This document shows positions 7,402 through 16,164 of a stretch of DNA of 64,000 nucleotides, piece by piece. The first letter of the stretch is position 1, and each line of letters opens with the position of its first letter. The translations under genes were made by a program, and so were the position numbers. The DNA comes from JACCZR01 sp963844805 (GTDB lineage: Bacteria; Actinomycetota; Thermoleophilia; Solirubrobacterales; Thermoleophilaceae). The notes beneath the pieces were generated by a model that made no database searches, was not told the DNA's origin, and saw only the letters and a program-made list of their open reading frames with translations. Where the stretch lies: assembly GCA_963844805.1 (NCBI GenBank), contig CAWJPU010000009.1:186001-250000 (forward strand). Direction: 5' to 3'.

Positions 7402-8112
7402 ATGCGCGTGGAAGCCTCCACCGATATCGAGAAGGTCGAGCACCTTCCCGGCACGATCTGGGAGCGCCTGAGGGCCGAGCCCGACCGCGCACCGGAGATC
7501 ATCTCGCTGGCGGCGGCGGAGCGCTTCGGCCCGCACGCGGCGAAGTGGGCCGCCACCCACAGCGCTCACCGCCAACCCGCCGACCTGGCCCGGCTGGCGG
7601 TCAAGCGCCACGTGCGCATGGCGCGCCTGGAGGGCGGGGCGCTGGGCATCGGCGGGATCGTCACCACCGCGCCCGACCTCGTGGCCCTGGTCACCCTCCA
7701 GGCCCGCATGGTCTTCTTCATCGCGGCGGCGATGGGTTACGACCCCAACCACCCCATGCGCCCGGCCGAGCTGCTGGCCCTGCAGGGCGTCTATCAGACC
7801 CCCGCCGACGCTCGCCGCGGGCTGGACGGCGTGGGCCAGTCGATGGCGGTGGCGCTCGTGCAGACCAAGTTCACGCGCAAGCAGGACGAGAGGATCGCCG
7901 CGCGGCTGGTCAAGTTCGCCAGCAAGCGGATGGCCAGGAAGTACGCGGGGCGCTGGGTCCCGTTCATCGGAGCGCCCCTGGGCGCGATCGAGAACGGCGG
8001 CGCGACGAAAGAGCTCGGCCAGCGCACCCTGGCCTTCTACGGCGCGGGCCCCTCTACACCGGAAGGGCCGCTCCACGCACCGTCTGTGCCTCGCTGGAGA
8101 TCAGAAACCTGA
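7402..8112 (+). CDS. EcsC-family protein
   Basis: 236 residues from ATG at 7402 (an alternative GTG at 7408). Contains the EcsC core: a helical N-terminus, then HVRMARLEGGALGIGGIVTT, PDLVALVTLQARMVFFIAAA, a DPNHPMRPAELLALQGVYQT segment and KRMARKYAGRWVPFIGAPLG. EcsC proteins are membrane-associated proteins of unclear biochemical role, first named from the Bacillus ecs locus; here no ABC transporter is adjacent. The last 20 residues (after TLAFYGAG) lose similarity, and the frame runs 59 bp into the convergent SDR gene, so a frame error near 8045 is likely and the true stop is probably a little earlier. Confidence 0.75.
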   Translation: MRVEASTDIEKVEHLPGTIWERLRAEPDRAPEIISLAAAERFGPHAAKWAATHSAHRQPADLARLAVKRHVRMARLEGGALGIGGIVTTAPDLVALVTLQARMVFFIAAAMGYDPNHPMRPAELLALQGVYQTPADARRGLDGVGQSMAVALVQTKFTRKQDERIAARLVKFASKRMARKYAGRWVPFIGAPLGAIENGGATKELGQRTLAFYGAGPSTPEGPLHAPSVPRWRSET

Positions 8113-8671
8113 TCACCTCGCCGATCTGCTTCGGCGAGCTCCAGCCGCTGCGATCGGAGTCCGGCATGGCCTCGCGGTTGGCGGGCGTGTCGATCATCGA
8201 CGGCAGGATCGCGTTGGCCCGGATGCCCTCCTTGCCGTAGTCGGCGTCGAGGGCGCGCACGAACGCGAGCACCGCCGCCTTGGCGCTCAGGTAGCCGGCG
8301 GCCCCGGGGAAGGGCCGCTGCACGGCCTGGGCCGACACGGCCACGAACGATCCCCCGCCCCGTTCGAGCAGCGCCGGAATCGCCGCGTGCGCGACGTTGA
8401 AGGTGGTGGTCACGTTGAGGGCGATCATGCGGGCGAAGTCCTCCGGCTCGGTCTCGTGGACCTTCGGGCCCGACGCGAAACCGCCCACTAGATGCACCAC
8501 CGCGGCCAGCCCGTCCACCTCGTCGATCGCCCGCTGGGCGTCGGCCGCGTCGAGCAGATCGGCCTCTGCCTGGTCCAGGCCCCCGACCGTCCAGCCGGCC
8601 CCCTCCAGCACCTCGACGACCCCGCCTCCGAGGCCTCCGGCGTAGCCCGTGACGAGCACCGTGTCAGGCAT
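8054..8671 (-). CDS. Short-chain dehydrogenase/reductase
   Basis: 205 residues from ATG at 8671. The N-terminal VLVTGYAGGLGGGVVEVLEG carries the TGxxxGxG dinucleotide-binding turn, followed by an acidic strand end (GLDQAEADLLD) suggesting NAD(H) preference. VVHLVGGFASG and ALNVTTTFNVAHAAIPALL match the NAG-like and Asn motifs; SFVAVSAQA supplies the catalytic Ser and AGYLSAK the Tyr-x-x-x-Lys. SIRANAILPSMIDTPANREA-type sequence closes the active site. Slightly short for a classical SDR (about 250), mostly through the absence of internal loops. Substrate unknown. It is convergent with the EcsC gene and divergent from yhaM. Confidence 0.85.
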   Translation of the reverse strand: MPDTVLVTGYAGGLGGGVVEVLEGAGWTVGGLDQAEADLLDAADAQRAIDEVDGLAAVVHLVGGFASGPKVHETEPEDFARMIALNVTTTFNVAHAAIPALLERGGGSFVAVSAQAVQRPFPGAAGYLSAKAAVLAFVRALDADYGKEGIRANAILPSMIDTPANREAMPDSDRSGWSSPKQIGEVIRFLISSEAQTVRGAALPV

Positions 8672-8692
8672 GGCGGGCGGGGGGCGACTTCA

Positions 8693-8704
8693 CCTGCATG
8701 CAGG
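8693..8704. promoter_or_regulatory. 12-bp perfect palindrome in divergent promoter region
   Basis: CCTGCATGCAGG lies in the 71-bp gap between the divergent SDR (start 8671) and exoribonuclease (start 8743) genes, 22 bp from the first and 38 bp from the second. Full dyad symmetry and location make an operator plausible; there is no independent support. Confidence 0.3.
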
Positions 8705-8742
8705 CTAAACCGTCCGAGTCCCGACCTACCTTGCAAAGCCCG

Positions 8743-9750
8743 ATGGATCAGCCCTCGCTCATCTCCACGAAGCAGTTCATCCGCGAGCTCTCCGACGGCC
8801 AGGCGGTCGACTCGGTGTTCGTGGTGCGCGAGCAGGCGCGCCGCCAGCGCAAGAACGGCGAGGCCTTCCTCAAGCTCAAGCTGGCCGACCGCTCGGGCGA
8901 GCTCGAGGCCGTCATCTGGGACGGCATCGACGACTGCCTCGAGTGCACGAGGGCAGGCGAGGTCGTGCGCGTGTCGGGCCCTTACTCGGTCGACCAGCGC
9001 TATGGAGCCACCCTCACCGTTCGCGCCGTGCGCTCCGCCGCGCCCGAGGAGTACGACGCAGCCGACCTGCGCGAGGCCTCGCCGATCCCGCTGGAGCAGA
9101 TGCTCTCCGACCTCGACGACCTGATCGCCACGGTGCAGCAGCCGCACCTGCGCGAGCTGCTCGAGCGCCTGCTTGGCCCTGACTCGCGGACCGGCCGCAG
9201 CTGGCGGCTGGCGCCGGCTGCCAAGCGCTACCACCAGGCCTACCGCCACGGGCTGCTCGAGCACTGCCTCTCGGTCGCCCAGGGCGTGAGCGCGATGGCC
9301 GCGCTGTTCCCCGGCATCGACCGCGACGTCGCGGTCACCGGCGCGCTGCTCCACGACATCGGGAAGATCGAGGCCTACGCGCTGGTGGGCGAGAGCTACG
9401 ACCTCACCGACGCCGGCCGGCTGGAGGGCGAGATCCCGCTCGGCTACTACCGCGTGCGGCGCGCGATCGAGTCCATCGACGGCTTCCCGGCCGGCACCGC
9501 CCAGGCGGTGGTGCACATCATCCTGGCCCACCACGGCAAGCTCGAGCACGGCAGCCCGGTCACGCCGTGCACCCGCGAGGCCACGCTGGTCCACATGATC
9601 GACAACCTGGGCGGGACGCTCGGGAGCTTCGACCGGATCGAGAAGACGCTGGCCGAGGGCGAGCGCTGGTCGGGCTTCGACCGCGCCCTGTCCGGCTCCG
9701 CCTACTTCGGCCCGCGCGAGCAGGACCCCGCGCGGACGCAGGCCGCCTAG
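8743..9750 (+). CDS. YhaM-type 3'-5' exoribonuclease (OB + HD domains)
   Basis: 335 residues. An N-terminal OB-fold (about residues 8-90: SVFVVREQARRQRKNGEAFL, then LKLADRSGELEAVIWDG) precedes an HD phosphohydrolase domain with YRHGLLEHCLSVAQG (first His), ALLHDIGKIEAY (HD pair at residues 204-205), VVHIILAHHGKLEHGSP and ATLVHMIDNLGG. This OB-HD order is that of YhaM/CBF1 nucleases, metal-dependent 3'-5' exonucleases acting on RNA and single-stranded DNA. I chose ATG 8743 (MDQPSLISTKQFIREL) because the family begins close to this point; an ATG 15 codons upstream has no similarity. The stop overlaps the convergent M28 gene. A second, shorter OB-HD protein lies at 61566-62450. Confidence 0.85.
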   Translation: MDQPSLISTKQFIRELSDGQAVDSVFVVREQARRQRKNGEAFLKLKLADRSGELEAVIWDGIDDCLECTRAGEVVRVSGPYSVDQRYGATLTVRAVRSAAPEEYDAADLREASPIPLEQMLSDLDDLIATVQQPHLRELLERLLGPDSRTGRSWRLAPAAKRYHQAYRHGLLEHCLSVAQGVSAMAALFPGIDRDVAVTGALLHDIGKIEAYALVGESYDLTDAGRLEGEIPLGYYRVRRAIESIDGFPAGTAQAVVHIILAHHGKLEHGSPVTPCTREATLVHMIDNLGGTLGSFDRIEKTLAEGERWSGFDRALSGSAYFGPREQDPARTQAA

Positions 9751-10930
9751 GGCGCGAGCTCCCGGGCCACGGCCTGGGCCAGAAGGGTCGCCGCCTCCAC
9801 CGTGCCGTAGTCGAGGTTCTCCGGCGTGTCGCTGGGCAGGTGGTAGTTGGCCAGCGCGCGCCACTGCGTGAGCGAGGTCAGCGCCGCGGTGGGGTAGCCC
9901 GCGCGGCTGGGGATGATCGCGTCGGTGGACGCCCGCGCGCGCAGCCCGCGCTCGAGCTCCACGCCGGCCTCGCGCGCGCACGCGACGATGCGATCGCGGT
10001 ACTCGGGACCGGCGTAGTCCTCCATCCACATCGGCCCCTCCGCCTCCAGCAGCCCCAGGTTCGGGGAGCCCACGGTGTCGGGGACCAGGAAGAAGGTGCT
10101 GTCGCGCGGCAGCTCGCCGGCGTGGCGGGCGACGAAGCCGCGCACGCCGTCCTGCAGGGTCTCCTCGGCGCCGCAGGACACCAGCCACACGTTCAGCCCC
10201 GACACCGGCTCGTCGCGCAGCATCTCGGCGAGCGCGACGATCAGCGCGCAGGCCGACAGGTTGTCGTTGGCGCCGGGGACGGTCTCGTTGCGCGCGATGT
10301 CGGCCATCAGGGCGGCGCCCAGCGCGACGATCCCCAGCCCCGCCGCCTGCAGCCCGCGCCGGCCGGTCGCCGATCCCACCAGCGAAAGCGCCACCGAGCC
10401 CGGCGCCAGCCACCACTGGGCCGGGGGCGTCTTGCGTCCCTCGATCAGCCACGGCGCGACCTGCCAGGCCTTCTTCTGCAGCGACTGGTCGAAGACGGCG
10501 CCCGTCTGTGCGGCGTCGTGGTGGGCGAGCACCACCAGCGTTTGCTCGGCGGCGGGGTCGCCCGCGCGCGCGACGACGTTGACCGTGCGTCGCTCCCGGC
10601 GCACCAGGCGGCGGACGATCCGCGGCCCGTTCTGGGCCTCGTCCACGATGCCGGCCACCGACGCGAGCGACAGCAGCGCCCCCAGGCGCCTGCCGCCCGC
10701 GAGTCCCAAAGCCCACCGGCGGCCCCCAGCGCGGCCAGCCCCGCCGAGGTGGGCGCGAAGGTGCCCCAGCTCGGCTCGTCCTCCAGCTCGACGTGGCGGC
10801 ACCCCGCCGTTCGCAGGCGGTCGGCCAGCCACTCCGCCGCGCGGCGCTCACCGGGCGAGCAGGGCGTGCGGTCCAGCGGCGCCAGCGCCTCGACCACCTC
10901 GCGCAGCGTTGCGGCGGGGACCTCCGTCAC
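9747..10930 (-). CDS. M28-family zinc aminopeptidase-like membrane protein, frame broken once
   Basis: About 394 residues from ATG at 10930 (MTEVPAATLREVVEALAPLD). After a cytosolic-type N-terminus (RTPCSPGERRAAEWLADRLR) come the metal sites of M28: TLVVLAHHDAAQTG (first His), VPGANDNLSACALIVALAEM (bridging Asp), VSCGAEETLQDGVRGFV (Glu-Glu catalytic base and ligand), then VPDTVGSPNLG and ASTDAIIPSRAGYPTAALTS with the later ligands. Hydrophobic segments between the first two sites (APGSVALSLVG, GLGIVALGAALMA) suggest a membrane insertion, unlike simple soluble aminopeptidases. The frame changes once near 10700. Likely an amino- or carboxypeptidase; the substrate is not predictable. Confidence 0.75.
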
Positions 10931-10932
10931 AC

Positions 10933-13424
10933 CTAGCGCCTGAGGCGGAGCTTCTTCTTCTCGACCCGCCGCGTGCCGAGCGAGTCAGCGGCCGTGACGC
11001 GCACCTCGATGACGGTGCCGCGGGTGAGCCGGCGCAGCTTGCGGGCCGTGCGGCGCGAGAAGCGGAAGCGGATGCGGCGGCCCCGGCCGCCCGCCGCGTC
11101 GCGCGAGCGCACCCGCGAGACGATCGCCGGGCGGCGCCGAATGCGCGCCTTGCGCGCCGAGCGCCGCGGCAGCACGAGCTCGGCGCGGAAGCCGCAGTCG
11201 GCGTTGCAGGAGATCCGGCCCGCAAGGCCGCGGCGCAGCACCCGCCGCAGGCTCGTGCGCCGGCCGGGGAAGCCGCCGAACCCGATGTCGGTGAGCAGCC
11301 TCGGCTGCGTGCCGGTGATCCCGCCGCCGGTGGTCCCGCCGCCGGTGGTCCCGCCACCAGTGCCCCGCCGCCCGGCGGGGTGCCGCTGAAGGCGCAGCCC
11401 GTGGTGCTGAAGTTCTCAGTCGGAGTGGTGTCGAAGCCGCCGTCGCTCTGCGCACACCCGCCCATCCCGCGAGCGGCGAACACCTGGCGGATCAGCGCGC
11501 GGTTGCTCCCGCCCTGGAGCTGGGAGTCGGTCGCCAGGATGGCGTCGCGCATGTCGAGGAAGTCGGGCTCGCCGGGCGAGCGGCGCATGGCGCCTGTGAT
11601 CAGCCGGCGCGCCCGCGCGATGCCGTCGGCGCGGCCGTGGGTGGCGATCAGGCGCGTCCGCAGGTCCCACAGCGTCTGGGTCCAGATCTCACCGTCGGCG
11701 TGCACCTCCGGACCGATGCCGGAGATGTCGCCGAAGTCGCCGTAGGTGTAGCCGCCGTTCGGGCAGTTCGCCGAGGCCTGGCCGACGGGGCAGTCGGTGG
11801 CTTCGCTGACGAACTCGACGTTCTCGTAGCCGCCCTGCACGAGCTGGCCCGGGGTCGGCGTGTCGCCCTGGAATCCGCCGGCCTCGACGTAGTCGAACAT
11901 GTACCAGTCGCTCCACGCCTCGCCCATGGCGCCGGACTGGTCGCTGAGGAGCTGGCCGAAGCCCTGCGCGTCGCAACAGACGAGGCGGTTCGACAACCCG
12001 TGCGTGTACTCGTGCAGCACGACCTGGGCATCGTCGGCGCCGTTCACGTCGTGCGCGCCGTCGCCGCTGAACAGGAACATCTCCATGATCGGCGGCTGGC
12101 CGTCGGGCGGAGTGAACATGCTCGCGTTGTTCCTGAACGCAGGCAGCGGACCGGTGTTGGCTCCGTCGTTGATCTGCCCATGAACCCGGTCGCCCACCTC
12201 GAAGTTGCCTGAGGCGGCGTCGAACGAGATCGGTGCGGCCAGGAGGTGATCGTGGAAGCGACTCACGAAGAAGTGGGTCTGGGTCCCCACCTGGTTGCGG
12301 TTGGTCTGGTGGCTGTTGGGCCCGAACACCGAGCCGGGCAGGATCGGCGGCGCGTTCCAGGTGCAGCCGCTGGTGGGACAGCTGCGCCCGTTCTCGCCGT
12401 TGTCGTCTTCGGTGACCGACGTGTAGGTCCAGTCGGCCGCCGGGGTGCCGGAGCCGCTCGAGGGCGGGATCTGCTGGCCGCCTGCGGGGTTGGGGGTCTC
12501 CGAGGTGTCGTCCGTAGCGTTCTCGTCGGCGTAGGTCCACGCGAAGTTGCCCCGCAGGCGGGTGTTGGAGAGCGCCCCGCTGTTGTCGACGTAAGTGCTG
12601 AAGTTCTTGTTCTGATAGGTGGAGCCGGAGGCCGCCGCCGGGTGGTAGTCGAGCGCCCTGCCCGTGTCGGCCCGGCGCACCAGGTTCGCGCGGCGCAGGA
12701 TGCGCCCCGAGCTCGCGTCGACCACCGTGCTGAGCACTCGCTCGCGGTCGGCGAACACGATCAGCGACCACGCGAGGCGCGTGCCCTCCGGTGCGTCGAA
12801 CAGGACCAGCTTCGGGCGGCGGGCGCCGCGCCGCACGCCGGCGTCGCGCTGGGCGAGGTCGCGGGCGCGCGCCGCGCTCAGGCGCGGCTTCACCGAGCGC
12901 ACCGCGAGGTCCGGCTGCGGCGCGCCGGCGACGCTCAGCAGCCGCCCGTCGCGCACTGCCGCGGTCAGCGAGCCGTCGAAGGCGGGCACGCCGCGGTGCG
13001 TCTGGCGCAGCCGGACGTAGGTGATCCCCTCGCGCGAGCGGTACTCGTGCTCGGGCTCAAGCGCCCCGACCTCGGTGGCGGTCAGGCCGTAGGCGCCGTG
13101 CTGGTCGCGCACGAAGCGCTGCGCCAGGGCGGCCGGCCGCAGCGAGCTGCGGCGGGTCAGCGTGCCGCCCAGGTCGGTAACGAGCCGCGGGGTCCCCGTC
13201 GTGGGCGCCACGCGCAGGACGCCGCCCCGGCCCAGCCGGCGGAGCAGCCGGCGCTGCGCCGAGCGGGTGGCCCCGGAGACGGGAGCCCGTGCGCCATCGC
13301 GCACGTCGAGCAGGCGGTCGCCGCGACTGCCCGGGCGCTCCCGGCGCTCGGCGCCGAGCGCGACAGACGAAAGCGCGAGCAGGGCGGCCAGCGCCAACAA
13401 CAGGGGGCGAGTTCTTCCTCCCAT
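10933..13424 (-). CDS. Secreted M36 fungalysin-type metalloprotease, frame broken once
   Basis: About 829 residues. ATG 13424 opens MGGRTRPLLLALAALLALSS, a signal peptide. Residues to about 230 are the FTP/PepSY-like propeptide (YGLTATEVGALEPEHEYRSR...GVPAFDGSLTAAVRDGRLLS). The mature protease holds RFHDHLLAAPISFD, VVLHEYTHGLSNRL (zinc HExxH variant HEYTH near residue 470) and GAMGEAWSDWYMFDYVE with the third ligand Glu. HADGEIWTQTLWDLRTRL is also characteristic of M36. After a Gly/Thr linker with GGTGGG-like repeats (11310-11360), where the frame slips once, a basic C-terminal beta-rich module ends VEKKKLRLRR. Inference: an extracellular protease activated by propeptide removal. It is divergent from the PafBC gene. 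Confidence 0.85.
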
Positions 13425-13452
13425 GGGCTACACCAAGCAAAGCAGTACGGGC

Positions 13453-13465
13453 GCGCAAGTTGCGC
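13453..13465. promoter_or_regulatory. Palindrome between protease and pafBC genes
   Basis: GCGCAA, one base, TTGCGC forms a 13-bp inverted repeat in the 124-bp divergent region between the M36 protease (start 13424) and pafBC (start 13549). It is 29 bp from the protease start and suits an operator for either gene. No second copy noticed. Confidence 0.35.
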
Positions 13466-13548
13466 AACCGGACGGCTGTATCGCAAATAGCGGCGTGTCC
13501 GCACGGGCCCGGTGGCCGCCTTTGCCCCCGTACGTATGCTCGACCCCA

Positions 13549-15585
13549 ATGGCCAAGGACACCGAGAAGCTCATCCGCCAGCTGTCGCTGATCTCGTTCC
13601 TCATGGCCGAGCGGCGCCCTGTCTCGGCCCTCGAGATCAAGCAGGACGTGGAGGGCTACTCGAACATGAACGACGAGGCTTTCGCGCGCCGCTTCTATGC
13701 CGACCGCGCCGAGCTGGACTCGCTGGGCATCGAGCTGAAGGTCGACAAGCCGAGCGAGGGGTTCTACGAGGCCGAGAACTACTCGCTGCCGCCCGAGAAC
13801 TTCTACCTGTCGGCGATCGAGTTCACCGACAGCGAGCTCGGCGCGCTGCGGACCGCGCTCTCGCTGCTCGACGGCGAGTTCGCCTACGCCGAACCGCTGC
13901 GGCTGGCGCTGCAGCAGCTCTCCTGGGGCAAGCCGTCGCCGCTCAACGCGCCCGAGACCAGCTCCGTCGCGCTGGCGGTCACCGCCAGCCCGGGTGGCCG
14001 CGAGCTCTCGCAGCGCCTGTCGAAGATCGAGACGGCCATCTTCCGCCGCAAGACGATCCTGTTCGACTACTACACGATCGGCCGCGACGCCGAAGAGGCG
14101 CGCAAGGTGGACCCCTACCACCTGCTCTTCCGCGGCGGGCAGTTCTACCTGATCGGCCACTCGCACGAGCGCGGCGCCGAGCGCGTGTTCCGTATCTCGC
14201 GCATCCGCGGCAAGGTCGGCTACTCGAGCAAGGCCGAGCACGACTTCTCGCGCCCCGCGGACTTCGACCCCCGCATCTACGCCACCCGCACCGACTGGCA
14301 GCTGGGCGACACCGTGGGCAACGCGCGGGTTTGGATCTCCGACCGCATCGACTGGCTGGTGCTGCGCCACTTCGGCCACGCCGGGGAGATCGAGGAGACC
14401 GACGACGGCGTGATCTTCGAGACCCCCTACGGCGACTCGCGCCAGCTGATCTCCTGGGTGCTCGGCCTGGGCGGCCGCGCCCGCGTGCTGGACCCGCCGG
14501 AGCTCGCCGAGGAGGCAGAGCTGCGCCTGCGCTCGGTGGTGGAGGGCCACGAGGAGACACCGGAGCTCGCCAAGCCGGTGCGACGCCGCAGGGACGCGGT
14601 CGAGGAGGAGCCGGTCGACGTGCGGGGCGAGGCCAACATCCGGCCGGAGCGCTTCGCGCGGCTCGTCACGCTCGCCGGGCTGCTGATCGAGGCCGCGCGC
14701 GCGGGCGAGAAGCTCGACCTGCGCGAGCTGTGCTCGAACCTGCAGCTGACCGAGTCCGAGCTGAAGCAGGACATCGACGTGCTGAACGTCGTCAACTTCG
14801 GCGGCGGCTCGTACGTGCTGTATGCCGAGGTGCAGGGCGGCGACGTCGAGGTCGACCCCGAGCCCTACGGCGACAACTTCGCACGGCCGGCGCGGCTGCT
14901 GCCGCTCGAGGCCAAGGCGCTGGTGGCCGCGATCGACCTGATCGGCGAGCACCTGCCCGAGGGCTCGCTGTCCAGCGCGCGTCAGAAGGTGGTCGACGCC
15001 CTTGGCGAGGACCCGGCCGCCGAGGGCCTGCAGATCACCACCGCCCGCGGCGACGACTCCGACGTCGCACGGGTGATGAGCGGTGCGATCGAGGCCCGCA
15101 GGCTGGTGGAGATCGACTACTACAAGGAGAACGAGGACCAGTTCACCTCGCGCACCATCGAGCCCTACTTCCTGCTCAACGGGCAGGAGGGCTGGTACGT
15201 GCACTGCTACGACCTCGAGCGCGACGCCCCCCGGTCCTTCCGCCTGGACCGCATCCGCGAGGTGACGGCACTGGACGACACCTTCGAGCCGCGCGAGGGC
15301 ATCGAGCCGGACGTCAGCGGCTGGCCGAGCACCGGCGAGGTGCCCGAGTCGCGCCCCGCGCGCGTGTGGATCTCTCCCGAACGCGCCCGCTGGGCGCGGG
15401 AGGACCGCCGCGTGGTGGAGGAGCTCGCCGACGGCGCCGTGGTGGTGGAGCTGCAGTACGCCGGCGGCGAGTGGCTCGCACGCGAGATCCTCAAGGAGGC
15501 CGGCGACGCCGTGGTGCTCGAGCCCGAGGAGGCCCGGCAGGCCGTGCTGGAGGCCGCGGGAGACCTGGTCGGTGCCCGAAGCTGA
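13549..15585 (+). CDS. pafBC: PafBC: fused double wHTH-WYL transcriptional regulator
   Basis: 678 residues from ATG 13549 (MAKDTEKLIRQLSLISFLMA). Two tandem modules: a winged helix-turn-helix (about 1-75) followed by a WYL domain (about 165-235, ILFDYYTIGRDAEEARKVDP, YHLLFRGGQFYLIGH, FRISRIRG), an acidic/basic linker, then a second wHTH (about 366-430, LDLRELCSNLQLTESELKQD) and a second WYL (about 515-575, VEIDYYKENEDQFTSRTIEP, GWYVHCYDLERDAPRSFRLD). In many actinobacteria PafB and PafC are separate neighbouring genes; here they are one polypeptide. Known family role: PafBC activates the LexA-independent DNA damage response, with the WYL domains sensing single-stranded DNA. No proteasome genes lie beside it. 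The longer upstream frame is ignored because it reads across the promoter. Confidence 0.85.
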   Translation: MAKDTEKLIRQLSLISFLMAERRPVSALEIKQDVEGYSNMNDEAFARRFYADRAELDSLGIELKVDKPSEGFYEAENYSLPPENFYLSAIEFTDSELGALRTALSLLDGEFAYAEPLRLALQQLSWGKPSPLNAPETSSVALAVTASPGGRELSQRLSKIETAIFRRKTILFDYYTIGRDAEEARKVDPYHLLFRGGQFYLIGHSHERGAERVFRISRIRGKVGYSSKAEHDFSRPADFDPRIYATRTDWQLGDTVGNARVWISDRIDWLVLRHFGHAGEIEETDDGVIFETPYGDSRQLISWVLGLGGRARVLDPPELAEEAELRLRSVVEGHEETPELAKPVRRRRDAVEEEPVDVRGEANIRPERFARLVTLAGLLIEAARAGEKLDLRELCSNLQLTESELKQDIDVLNVVNFGGGSYVLYAEVQGGDVEVDPEPYGDNFARPARLLPLEAKALVAAIDLIGEHLPEGSLSSARQKVVDALGEDPAAEGLQITTARGDDSDVARVMSGAIEARRLVEIDYYKENEDQFTSRTIEPYFLLNGQEGWYVHCYDLERDAPRSFRLDRIREVTALDDTFEPREGIEPDVSGWPSTGEVPESRPARVWISPERARWAREDRRVVEELADGAVVVELQYAGGEWLAREILKEAGDAVVLEPEEARQAVLEAAGDLVGARS

Positions 15586-15639
15586 GTTCCAGGGCGCCGC
15601 CGGGGTGCTGAAGGGCATCACCGGGTAGCGGCTGCTGGG

Positions 15640-16098
15640 TTGACCCGCCGCGACGAGATCAAGATGACCGACGAGGAGGCGGCCTCCTTCCTCGCCGAGC
15701 AGAAGACGGTGGTCTGCGCCACGGTCGGGCCCAACGGACGCCCGCACCTGATGCCGCTCTGGTACGTGAGCGACGGGCTCGTGCTGCGGAGCTGGACGTT
15801 CGCCAAGTCGCAGAAGGCCAAGAACCTGGAGCGCGACCCCCACGCCACCCTCGAGGTGGAGGACGGGGTCGAATACCACGAGCTTCGGGGGGTCATGCTG
15901 GAGTGCGACGTGCACGTCGAGCGTGAGGCCGAGCGTGTGGCCGAGGACTACGGGTTCCCGCTGCTGGAGCGTTACGCGGGCACCTCCGAGGAGGCCCGGG
16001 CCGCCTTCCGCGAGCAGGCCAAGAAGCGGATCGGGATGCGGTTCACGCCGACCCGGGTCGTCTCCTGGGACCATGCCAAGCTCGGTGGCGTTTATTAA
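15640..16098 (+). CDS. Pyridoxamine 5'-phosphate oxidase-like flavin-binding protein
   Basis: 152 residues with a TTG start at 15640, or 144 from ATG 15664 (MTDEEAASFLAEQKTVVCAT). The split-barrel fold is apparent: TVVCATVGPNGRPHLMPLWY, LRSWTFAKSQKAKNLERDPH and ATLEVEDGVEYHELRGVMLE are the strand-turn motifs of the PNPOx-like superfamily that bind FMN or F420. Actinobacterial members of this size are usually F420- or FMN-dependent reductases of unknown substrate; residues do not let me choose a cofactor. The gene follows pafBC by 54 bp on the same strand and precedes a strong hairpin. Confidence 0.75.
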   Translation: MTRRDEIKMTDEEAASFLAEQKTVVCATVGPNGRPHLMPLWYVSDGLVLRSWTFAKSQKAKNLERDPHATLEVEDGVEYHELRGVMLECDVHVEREAERVAEDYGFPLLERYAGTSEEARAAFREQAKKRIGMRFTPTRVVSWDHAKLGGVY

Positions 16099-16129
16099 CC
16101 GAGACATGATGTCGAGGAATCCTTCGGAA

Positions 16130-16152
16130 CCGCGGGGCAGGATGCCCCGCGG
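16130..16152 (+). terminator. Perfect 10-bp hairpin after flavin-binding protein gene
   Basis: CCGCGGGGCA, loop GGA, TGCCCCGCGG: a perfect 10-bp GC stem, 31 bp after the stop at 16098 and just before rmlA (start 16165). There is no T run, so it may be a Rho-assisted or pausing structure, or a 5' leader element of rmlA. A smaller palindrome GACAT-G-ATGTC lies at 16102-16112. Confidence 0.45.
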
Positions 16153-16164
16153 CGGTAACTCCTG

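Noticed and set aside
8488..10851. A 787-codon minus-strand frame over yhaM and the M28 gene
   Set aside because: It covers genuine genes in other frames and its translation is Arg/Gly-rich without any family signature.
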